From Actinomycetota bacterium (lineage in GTDB: Bacteria > Actinomycetota > Thermoleophilia > UBA2241), in the NCBI GenBank assembly GCA_003132645.1, contig PKYM01000223.1:747-16213 (forward strand): 15,467 nucleotides of DNA. Reading direction: 5' to 3'. The stretch's first letter is position 1, and each line of letters opens with the position of its first letter. A model generated the notes under the pieces. It saw nothing but the letters and a program-made list of their open reading frames with translations. It was not told where the DNA came from and did not search any database. The translations under genes were made by a program, and so were the position numbers. Positions 1 to 6,990 of the stretch are shown piece after piece.

Positions 1-770
<770 letters not shown>

Positions 771-915
771 GAGCGACCACGGCCCGGCGGCCCCGACGTA
801 CCAGACGACGCGGGCTGCCATTTCGCCAGGCACGCCTGAGGGCTGCCGGCGAGTGCCGCCGTGACGGCGACGAGGGCGCGGCCGCGTGCTTGTCCTTCGA
901 CTATGCCGTCGGGGC

Positions 916-1878
916 TCAGTTGGCCAAACGTCGATGGCCGGTCTTCGCGCGTGCGCCCCCGGTCTCGGCGGCCAGCGCCTCGAGGCGCCGCAGGCGGTGG
1001 TTCAGGGCCGATTTGGTGAGCGGCGGCCGGGCCTTGGCGGCAAGCTCGGGCAGGCTGAGATAGGGGTGCTCGAGCCGCAGCGCGGCGGCGCTGCGCAGGG
1101 CGGCCGGCACGACCGCCCAGCCCTCGTCTGCCATGAGCCGCCGGATCGTCTCGGTCTGGCGCAGCGCCGCCGTCGCCGCCCGGCCGGCGTTCGCCTGGTC
1201 GCAGTTGGCCAGACGATTGGCACGACCGCGCACCTCGCCGAAGACGAGATGCTCCTCCCAGGTCAGCCGGGCGCTGTAGGCTCCCAGCACGGCCAGAAGG
1301 TCGGCGGCGGTCTCGCCGCGTTTGGTGTAGCAGGCGGCGTTGCGGTCGCGCAGCGCGACGTGAAAGTCGAGGCCGAGCCGGCCCAGCAGGTGGCGGCACT
1401 CCTCGGCGAGCTCCGAGGACTCGAAGGTGAACTCGGCGTGCACCGCCGATCCCGGCGGCGAGATGGAGCCGCACCCCAGAAAGGCGCCCCGCACGAAAGC
1501 CACCCGGCAGCAGTGACGGACGACGATCCGGACCGGCACGCCGATCCGCACCTGGAACGAATCCGACAGCACGCCGACCTCGTTCAAGACCTGCAGATGG
1601 CGCGGGTCGTCGCCCAGAACGACCTCATAGCGCAGCCCCGCCGGCGGCGTGTCGGCGGTGCGCAATTCGGCGTGCGCGCCCATCGTGCGCAGCAGGAGCA
1701 GCGCCGAGCGCGCCACTGCCGGCAGACGCGAGCTGACCCGCACCGTGTAGTGGCCGCCCGAAGCGATCTCGAAGGTACCGGCGGCGAAGAGCAACCCCGA
1801 AAGCTGGGCGCGCCGGCAGTGTTCCTCGGCCGGCACGATGCTCGCGAGCTCACGCTTGACGTCCTGGGCGAAGCTCAC
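916..1878 (-). CDS. whiA: DNA-binding protein WhiA
   Basis: WhiA is a sporulation or cell-division regulator in Actinomycetota and a chromosome or division-linked DNA-binding protein in Firmicutes. The 320-residue length is close to the family's usual 310-330. I chose the GTG at 1876-1878 because it gives the family N-terminus MSFAQDVKRELASI. An ATG at 1950 would run 68 bases into yvcK. The N-terminal LAGLIDADG-homing-endonuclease-like fold is marked by RGAFLGCGSIS. The middle has the signature NRLANCDQAN followed by A..Q...I. The C-terminal helix-turn-helix covers HPYLSLPELAAKARPPLTKSALNHRL (split here: HPYLSLPELAAK and TKSALNHRLRRLE). The start lies four bases after the yvcK stop, so translation is probably coupled. 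Identification is secure; its targets cannot be read from this window. Confidence 0.95.
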   Translation of the reverse strand: MSFAQDVKRELASIVPAEEHCRRAQLSGLLFAAGTFEIASGGHYTVRVSSRLPAVARSALLLLRTMGAHAELRTADTPPAGLRYEVVLGDDPRHLQVLNEVGVLSDSFQVRIGVPVRIVVRHCCRVAFVRGAFLGCGSISPPGSAVHAEFTFESSELAEECRHLLGRLGLDFHVALRDRNAACYTKRGETAADLLAVLGAYSARLTWEEHLVFGEVRGRANRLANCDQANAGRAATAALRQTETIRRLMADEGWAVVPAALRSAAALRLEHPYLSLPELAAKARPPLTKSALNHRLRRLEALAAETGGARAKTGHRRLAN

Positions 1879-1882
1879 GGCC

Positions 1883-3154
1883 TCACCGGGCCAGGCGCAG
1901 GACCGCGTCGGCCAGCCGCGCCGAGTCGTGCCGGAAGAAGTCGCCCTCACGGGCCAGGCCGACGTGCACGACGCGCACGCCCAGCGCCCTGAGCGCCTCG
2001 TCGTCGACCTCGACGGGAGCCGCGCCGCCGGCGCGATAGACCACGGCGAGCTCCTCGGAGATGGGCGTGTCGTTGACCAGCACGTCGTCGATCAGGCCGA
2101 CGGCGCCATGGCGCGAGAGAGCGCTCACGTGGTCTGAAGCGCTGTAGCCGTCGGTCTCACCGGGCTGGGTCATGACGTTGCAGACGTAGACCACACGGGC
2201 TCCCGTGCGCGCGAGGGCCTCGCGCACCTCGGGGATCAACAGATTCGGCACGATGCTCGTGTAGACGCTGCCCGGGCCGAGGACGACGAGATCGGCGGCG
2301 GCGATCGCGTCGAGCGCCGCGGGCACGGCACGCGGCTCCGCCGGGTCGAGCCAGATACGCAGCGGCAGACGCGCGCTCGCGGTGATCGACGATTCGCCAT
2401 CGACCCGCTCGCCGCCCTGCAGTTCGGCGCGCAGCGTGACGCTCTCCAGAGTCGCGGGCAGGACGCGGCCGCGCACGTTGAGCACGCTGGTCGACTCCTG
2501 CACCGCCCGCTCGAAGTCGCCGGTCACCTCGGCGAGGGCGGCCACGAAGAGGTTCCCGAAGCTGTGGCCCTGCAGGCCGCCTTCCTGCGGGAAGCGATAC
2601 TGGAACAGGCGGCTCATGAGCGATTCGTCGTCGGCCAGCGCCACGAGACAACTGCGGATATCGCCCGGCGGCAGCACCCCCAGGCCGCGGCGCAGCAGGC
2701 CTGAGCTGCCACCGTCGTCGGCGACCGTCACCACGGCGGTGAGGTTGCTGCTGTGCTCCTTGAGGCCGGAAAGCAGCACCGACAGGCCGGTGCCGCCGCC
2801 GAGCGCCACGATGCGCGGCCCGCGGGCCAGGCGGACGTCGCTGCGCAGAGCGACCACGCCCCGCTCGCGGGGCGTCCGGGCGAACAGATAGAGGCTGCGC
2901 GAGCCCAGCAGAAGCACTGCCAGGCCGGCTATCAGACAGACCGCGACGAGCAGCAGGGCCGGCCACACGTGACCGGTGATCCAGGTGCCGCCCACGTCGT
3001 GACGCCGCCCGCTGGAGACCAGTACGCCGATCGCGAACCAGCCCGCGACGCCGACCAGCACGCCGCCGGCGCAGACGACCAGCAAGCGGCGCTTCATGCC
3101 GAGGCCCGGATAGAGCCACTGCAGGCGGGTCAGTCGAGACTGTCGCGGCGCCAT
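1883..3154 (-). CDS. yvcK: YvcK/CofD-like UDP-sugar-binding protein with N-terminal membrane anchor
   Basis: YvcK proteins bind UDP-GlcNAc and are needed for normal cell-wall synthesis and growth on gluconeogenic carbon sources in Bacillus and Mycobacterium; they share the fold of CofD. This one has 423 residues. Residues 1-20 contain WLYPGLGMKR, followed by two predicted membrane helices at about 23-47 and 64-91. The cytosolic core runs from about 112 to the end. Core motifs are GGGTGLS (119-125), DDGGSSG (147-153), PPGDIRS (162-168), GHSFGN (196-201), LGPGSVYTS (292-300) and NVMTQPGETDGYS (326-338). The soluble B. subtilis type lacks the helices, so this is the longer membrane-bound form. 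The ATG at 3152-3154 lies 13 bases after rapZ and has only a weak ribosome binding site; translational coupling is likely. A start at Met20 is possible. Confidence 0.94.
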   Translation of the reverse strand: MAPRQSRLTRLQWLYPGLGMKRRLLVVCAGGVLVGVAGWFAIGVLVSSGRRHDVGGTWITGHVWPALLLVAVCLIAGLAVLLLGSRSLYLFARTPRERGVVALRSDVRLARGPRIVALGGGTGLSVLLSGLKEHSSNLTAVVTVADDGGSSGLLRRGLGVLPPGDIRSCLVALADDESLMSRLFQYRFPQEGGLQGHSFGNLFVAALAEVTGDFERAVQESTSVLNVRGRVLPATLESVTLRAELQGGERVDGESSITASARLPLRIWLDPAEPRAVPAALDAIAAADLVVLGPGSVYTSIVPNLLIPEVREALARTGARVVYVCNVMTQPGETDGYSASDHVSALSRHGAVGLIDDVLVNDTPISEELAVVYRAGGAAPVEVDDEALRALGVRVVHVGLAREGDFFRHDSARLADAVLRLAR

Positions 3155-3167
3155 GGCGGACCCGGAG

Positions 3168-4037
3168 TCAGCCCCGGCTCAGGTCACGATGGCGCACCGT
3201 GGCCTGAAAGCCTTCGGCGGCGTAGTGGTCGGCCAGCCAGCTCGCGATCGTCACGGAACGGTGACGTCCGCCGGTGCAGCCGATGCCGACGGTGAGATGC
3301 GCCTTGCCCTCGGCGACGTAGCGCGGGAACAGGTAGTCGAGCAGCGGCAGCAGAGCGGCGAAGAACTCGTCGGCGTCGACCGACTTCAGCACGTAGTCCC
3401 GCACCTCGGGGTCGAGCCCGGTGAGCGGCCGCAGCTCGAGGTCGTAGAACGGGTTCGGCAGGAAGCGCACGTCGAACAACAGATCGGCGTCGATCGGGAT
3501 GCCGTACTTGTAGCCGAACGAGACGAAGCTGAAGGTAATGCTCTGCCGCTGCCCGCGATGGATGATCTCCTCGTTCAACCAGAGCTTCAGCTCCTGGATC
3601 GTGATGCCGCTCGTGTCGATGATGTGATTGGCCCGTTCGCGCAGCGCGTCGAGCAGCTCGCGTTCGCGCCTGATGCCGTCGAGGACGCTGTCGTGGATCG
3701 CCAGCGGATGCCGGCGGCGGGTCTCCTTGAAGCGGGCCACGAGGACGTCGTCCGAGGCCTCGAGAAACACCAGCGAGTAGTCCACGCCGGACGCGCCGAG
3801 CTCGTCGAGGACCCGCTCGATCTCGGCGAAGTACTCGCCGCCGCGCACGTCGCAGACCACGGCCACGCGGCGCACCTTGCTGCCCTCGACGCGAAACAGG
3901 TCGACCAGCGGCGAGAGGAGCTGCGGCGGCAGGTTGTCGACGCAGAAGTAGCCGGCGTCCTCGAAGGCGTCGATGGCCTGGGTCTTGCCCGCCCCGGAGA
4001 GCCCCGAGAGGATGACGAAGGGGATGGTCGCGGTCAT
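3168..4037 (-). CDS. rapZ: RapZ/YvcJ family nucleotide-binding protein
   Basis: RapZ/YvcJ proteins are P-loop nucleotidases. In E. coli RapZ controls GlmS through a small RNA; in Gram-positives the YvcJ homologue has nucleotide hydrolysis and competence-linked effects, with no known GlmZ. The 289-residue product has Walker A GLSGAGKT (12-19), then FCVDNLPPQLL, the central DVRFLPNPFY block, and the C-terminal family signature GCTGGRHRSV (253-262). The start at 4035-4037 is chosen over an ATG 16 codons upstream because the ATG overlaps the ogt stop as ATGA (4034-4037), a GGGGAG ribosome binding site lies seven bases upstream, and the protein then begins MTATIPFVILSG as in the family. It sits in the conserved rapZ-yvcK-whiA order. 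Identification is secure; the physiological role in this organism is not known. Confidence 0.95.
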   Translation of the reverse strand: MTATIPFVILSGLSGAGKTQAIDAFEDAGYFCVDNLPPQLLSPLVDLFRVEGSKVRRVAVVCDVRGGEYFAEIERVLDELGASGVDYSLVFLEASDDVLVARFKETRRRHPLAIHDSVLDGIRRERELLDALRERANHIIDTSGITIQELKLWLNEEIIHRGQRQSITFSFVSFGYKYGIPIDADLLFDVRFLPNPFYDLELRPLTGLDPEVRDYVLKSVDADEFFAALLPLLDYLFPRYVAEGKAHLTVGIGCTGGRHRSVTIASWLADHYAAEGFQATVRHRDLSRG

Positions 4038-4561
4038 AGGCGTCTCCCCGACACGCCCTCGAGGGCGAGCAGGCGGGGCTTCCACGACGGGTCGTCGCCA
4101 TAGTTGCCCAGCCGGCCGTCGCTGCGCGTCACGCGGTGACAGGGCAGGATGACCGGCAGCTCGTTGCGGGCCATCACTGAGCCCACGGCTCGCCAGGCGT
4201 TCGGGTGTCCGGCGTCGCGCGCCAGGTCACGGTAGCTGACCGTCCGCCCATAGGGGACGCGGGCCAGGGCGCGCAAGACGTCGGCCTCGAAGTCGGTGCA
4301 GCCGAGCTGGTCGAGGTAGGCGTCGAGGTCGAGCGGGAACGAGACTCGCTCCCCGGCAAAGTACCGCGAGAGCAGCGAGCACCAGCCCGAGTCGTCGATC
4401 GGCACGCCCACCGCCGGGCGGCGCGACGGGTCAGGAATCTCGAGCTCGACCGGCTGGCCGGCGGCCAGCACGACACGCCCCAACCCGTACGGGGTGGCAA
4501 AGAAGGCCTCGCGGCGCGCCTGGCGGCGCCGCCCGTCGCTCGCAGTCGTCCACCTGCTCAT
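4034..4561 (-). CDS. ogt: Methylated-DNA--protein-cysteine methyltransferase (Ogt/MGMT type)
   Basis: This suicide repair protein transfers alkyl groups from O6-alkylguanine (and O4-alkylthymine) in DNA to its own cysteine. The 175-residue product carries the active-site motif PCHRV (140-144) with acceptor Cys141, preceded by the Asn hinge in ARNELPVIL. The winged-helix recognition helix is in YRDLARDAGHPNAWRAVG, where Arg124 occupies the position of the base-flipping arginine finger. The C-terminal domain starts near FEADVLRAL (91-99). The N-terminal domain is short and lacks an Ada-type zinc site. The ATG at 4559-4561 is preceded by GAGAGGTGA. It lies 135 bases after uvrC and its stop overlaps the rapZ start (ATGA), so it heads a four-gene block. 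A repair gene at this point in the uvrC-rapZ-yvcK-whiA chain is unusual in my experience. Family identification is secure; the choice of symbol ogt over adaB-type names is less so. Confidence 0.93.
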   Translation of the reverse strand: MSRWTTASDGRRRQARREAFFATPYGLGRVVLAAGQPVELEIPDPSRRPAVGVPIDDSGWCSLLSRYFAGERVSFPLDLDAYLDQLGCTDFEADVLRALARVPYGRTVSYRDLARDAGHPNAWRAVGSVMARNELPVILPCHRVTRSDGRLGNYGDDPSWKPRLLALEGVSGRRL

Positions 4562-4656
4562 CTGTCACCTCTCGGTCGTCGGGGCCTTGCCGGCGGCACG
4601 GCGCCGCAGTCGTCGGGGGCCTCTTTCGTCGCCGGCGCACTTCGGCGATACGGCTT

Positions 4657-4688
4657 CGCGGCCGGGCCGGCCGCGACACCCGTGTCAC
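4657..4688 (-). terminator. Two adjacent GC-rich hairpins just downstream of uvrC
   Basis: Reading the minus strand past the uvrC stop, two dyads follow within 9-43 bases. The first is GACAC-GG-GTGTC at 4675-4686, which can extend by a few pairs. The second is the 19-base near-perfect palindrome CGCGGCCGGCCCGGCCGCG at 4657-4675, giving an eight-pair stem with a three-base loop. Neither is followed by a T-run, so this is not a classical intrinsic terminator. GC hairpins without T-runs are proposed terminators in high-GC Actinomycetota, and they could also protect the uvrC mRNA end or attenuate transcription into ogt. The dyads are seen directly; the function is inferred. Confidence 0.45.
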
Positions 4689-4696
4689 GGCCATTC

Positions 4697-6703
4697 CTAG
4701 CCCGCTTTGTGCAGATGTGCGTAGATCTCGCGAGCTACCCGCCGCGGCAGTCCGGGCACCTGCTCGATCTCGTCGCGCGAGGCGGCGATGAAGCGCTCCG
4801 GGCTGCCGAAGTGGGTAAGGATCGCGCGCCGGCGCACCGGTCCCACCTTGGGCAGCTCGTCGAAGATCGACGCCCGGCGCAGGTCGCCGCCACGCCGCTG
4901 TCGATGGAAGGTTACTGCAAAGCGGTGGGCCTCGTCGCGTATGCGCTGGAGAAGCAGCGACGCCGGATCGTCGGACGGCAGCGTGAGCGGCGCCGAACGC
5001 CCCGGCACGAATACCTCCTCGCGCTGTTTGGCCAAGCCGATGGCGGCCACCTCGGCGGCGCTCTCGCGCAGCGCCTCGAGCGCCGCCGCCAGTTGCCCCT
5101 TGCCACCGTCGATCACGATCAGGTTCGGCCTGCTGGCGAAGCTCTCGTCGTAGCGCTCGTCAGCGGCGTCCGTAGCCGCGTCGTCAGCGCCCTCCAGCGG
5201 TTCATCGGCGGCCCCCGCAGACGCCTCCGCGGTCGTGTCCCCCGGGGGGTGGCCGTCGTCTCCGGCGCGACGGGGCGCGCCGCCCGGCGCGGCGCTCGCC
5301 GTCGCGGCCGCGAGCCTCCGGAACCTGCGTCCGACCATCTCGTTGATCATCGCGAAATCGTCCTGACCGACGACCGAACGGATCGCGAACTTGCGGTAAT
5401 GGGCCTTGCGCGGGCGACCGTTCTCGAAGACCACCATCGAGCCGACCGCGTGCTGGTCTCCCAGGTTCGAGATGTCGTAGCACTCGATGCGCAGTGGCAG
5501 GTCGGCGAGCCCCAGGGCGTCGCGCAGGCGGACCAGCGCCTCTGCGCGCGCTTCGCGCGTCCGGGCCAGACGCGCCTCTTCCTCGTGGGCCGCCTGGGCG
5601 GCGTTGCTCTGGGCCATCTCGAGCATCCGGCGTTTGGGCCCGCGCAGGGCGCGGCGCACCTCGACGCGCGTCCCGCGCCGCGTGGACAGCACGGCCGAGA
5701 GCTCGGCCGCGCCGTCGTCGAGCGGCGCGATCACCTGCCCGGGAATGCTCACGCCGTCGCCGTAGTAACCCAGCGCGAACTCCTCGACGAGCTCGCCCGC
5801 GTCGCGCCCAGCGGTGTTCTCCACGAAGAAGGTCTGGCGCGCGACCAGCGCCCCGTCGCGCACGCGGAACACCTGCAGATTGCCGCCGGGGTCGCCCTGC
5901 CACAGACCAAGCACGTCGAACGACCCCGATCCCTCCTGTTCGACCGCCTGGCGCTCCTGGACGTGGCGCACGGCTTCGAGCCGGTCGCGCAGCAGGGCCG
6001 CCTTCTCAAACTCGCGCGCCGCCGCGGCGACGCGCATGTCCCGTTCAATCTCGCGACCGACGTCGGACAACCGCCCGCGCAGGAAGGCCACCACCTGGTC
6101 GATCACCTCGAGGTAGTCGTCGTGCGAGACACGATCGTCGCAAGGCCCCAGGGACCGATCGATGAAGTACTGCAGGCAGGGCGAGCCGCTCGGCCGGCCC
6201 GGCCGCTCGGCCTTGCACTTGCGATAGGGGAAGATGCGCCCGATCAGCTCGAGCGTCTCACGCACCTTGCGAGCGTTCGAGAAGGGGCCGAAGTAGAGGT
6301 TGCCCGGCACGTGGCGGCCGCGAAAGAAGCGCACCCGCGGCCACTCGTCGATGAGAGTGATCTCGATGAAGGGGTAGCTCTTGTCGTCGCGCAGGCGCAG
6401 GTTGAACGGCGGGCGCGCTTCCTTGATGAAGTTGTCCTCGAGCAGCAGAGCCTCGGTCTCGGAGGCAGTCACGACGTACTCGATCGTCCACGCCCGGGAG
6501 ACCATCTCGGCGATGTGGCCGCCGGGCGCCGCCGCGCCGCCCCGAAAATACGAGGCCAGCCGCTTGCGCAGGTCCTTCGCCTTGCCCACGTAGAGCACGC
6601 CGCCGCCGTCGTCGAGCCAGCGGTAGACGCCGGGCGCCGGCGGCGCCCGGCGGGCCGTCTCGCGCAGCGCGGCGATCGTCTTGTCGTGTCGTTCCTCGCT
6701 CAT
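4697..6703 (-). CDS. uvrC: Excinuclease ABC subunit C
   Basis: UvrC is the dual-incision nuclease of nucleotide excision repair and acts on the UvrB-DNA complex. The 668-residue product has the GIY-YIG nuclease at about 22-100 (GVYRWL, then VLYVGKAKDLRKR). A cysteine region follows at 163-188, then a UVR helix pair for UvrB binding near 218-255. The RNase H-like nuclease begins at CYDISNLG (Asp410) and resumes at LIVIDGGKGQ (Asp532) with His593 in RDEAHRF. Tandem helix-hairpin-helix motifs (ELPKVGPVRRRAIL, VPGLPRRVAREI) end the protein. Two oddities: the third of four expected Cys ligands is Ser184, and residues about 464-525 form an acidic Ala/Gly-rich insertion. The ATG at 6701-6703 is preferred; in-frame GTG (6712) and TTG (6733) starts exist, but a probable -10 element lies between the TTG and the ATG. 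Confidence 0.96.
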   Translation of the reverse strand: MSEERHDKTIAALRETARRAPPAPGVYRWLDDGGGVLYVGKAKDLRKRLASYFRGGAAAPGGHIAEMVSRAWTIEYVVTASETEALLLEDNFIKEARPPFNLRLRDDKSYPFIEITLIDEWPRVRFFRGRHVPGNLYFGPFSNARKVRETLELIGRIFPYRKCKAERPGRPSGSPCLQYFIDRSLGPCDDRVSHDDYLEVIDQVVAFLRGRLSDVGREIERDMRVAAAAREFEKAALLRDRLEAVRHVQERQAVEQEGSGSFDVLGLWQGDPGGNLQVFRVRDGALVARQTFFVENTAGRDAGELVEEFALGYYGDGVSIPGQVIAPLDDGAAELSAVLSTRRGTRVEVRRALRGPKRRMLEMAQSNAAQAAHEEEARLARTREARAEALVRLRDALGLADLPLRIECYDISNLGDQHAVGSMVVFENGRPRKAHYRKFAIRSVVGQDDFAMINEMVGRRFRRLAAATASAAPGGAPRRAGDDGHPPGDTTAEASAGAADEPLEGADDAATDAADERYDESFASRPNLIVIDGGKGQLAAALEALRESAAEVAAIGLAKQREEVFVPGRSAPLTLPSDDPASLLLQRIRDEAHRFAVTFHRQRRGGDLRRASIFDELPKVGPVRRRAILTHFGSPERFIAASRDEIEQVPGLPRRVAREIYAHLHKAG

Positions 6704-6713
6704 GTCACCCACG

Positions 6714-6722
6714 ATTATCCCA
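6714..6722 (-). promoter_or_regulatory. Probable uvrC promoter, extended -10 giving a near-leaderless mRNA
   Basis: The minus strand reads TGG-GATAAT at 6722-6714, one mismatch from TATAAT with a correct TGn extension. A weak -35-like CTGACC lies at 6744-6739 with a 19-base spacer, which an extended -10 tolerates. The usual six to eight bases from the hexamer put the transcript start near 6705-6708, only about two to five bases before the uvrC ATG at 6703. The uvrC message would thus be almost leaderless and the upstream TTG and GTG starts would not be transcribed. The sequence match is clear; use as a promoter is inferred. Confidence 0.55.
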
Positions 6723-6752
6723 CCAGCGGACAAGCTCGGGTCAGGTTCGCTC

Positions 6753-6816
6753 GGGAGGTCGCCTTCGCGGCACGACCTCTCAGACCTCGCTTGCTCGCGG
6801 CCGGCCCCCGAGACCT
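6753..6816. promoter_or_regulatory. Operator-like cluster of GACCTC half-sites upstream of uvrC
   Basis: A 9-pair inverted repeat, GGGAGGTCG at 6753-6761 and CGACCTCTC at 6773-6781 (one G-T pair), has an 11-base spacer. A further direct GACCTC lies at 6783-6788 and a GACCT at 6812-6816. The dyad lies about nine bases upstream of the uvrC -35-like element, so it would not be in the uvrC transcript and is more plausibly a protein-binding site than an RNA hairpin. No regulator can be named. It does not resemble the GAAC-N4-GTTC or GAACNNNNGTTC-type LexA box of Gram-positives. Confidence 0.35.
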
Positions 6817-6979
6817 GCGGAGCGGCTGGCGGGCGAGGCCAGTAGACGATTGTCCTAGTCCGAGCGTCGCCCCATTTGCCAACACTAATGCTGTGACCAC
6901 GTACGCCGATAACGCCTCACAACTGACAGACCGTACTCGACGGACGTTGGAAAGCCGTCGCCTCGCAGAATCGTCCATC

Positions 6980-6984
6980 GGAGG
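6980..6984 (+). promoter_or_regulatory. Ribosome binding site deciding the GTG start of the secreted protein
   Basis: GGAGG at 6980-6984 lies six bases before the GTG at 6991-6993. It selects this GTG as the start, and the resulting N-terminus is a well-formed signal peptide, which independently supports the choice. Confidence 0.85.
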
Positions 6985-6990
6985 ATCGAC

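Larger units (their letters stand above)
6704..6990. other. Divergent intergenic region between uvrC and the secreted-protein gene
   Basis: These 287 bases separate the two divergent starts. The left half holds the uvrC -10 element and the GACCTC boxes. From about 6841 the composition is less GC-rich, which fits promoter DNA for the plus-strand gene, but I see no convincing -35/-10 pair; the best single hexamer is GATAAC at 6908-6913. The right end has the plus-gene ribosome binding site at 6980-6984. No RNA gene or small coding region is supported. Confidence 0.6.

Noticed and set aside
6731..6800. A tRNA-like GGTTCGCTC string near 6744 that resembles a T-loop
   Set aside because: No cloverleaf can be drawn around it: there is no acceptor stem, no anticodon arm, and the conserved T-arm pairing is absent.
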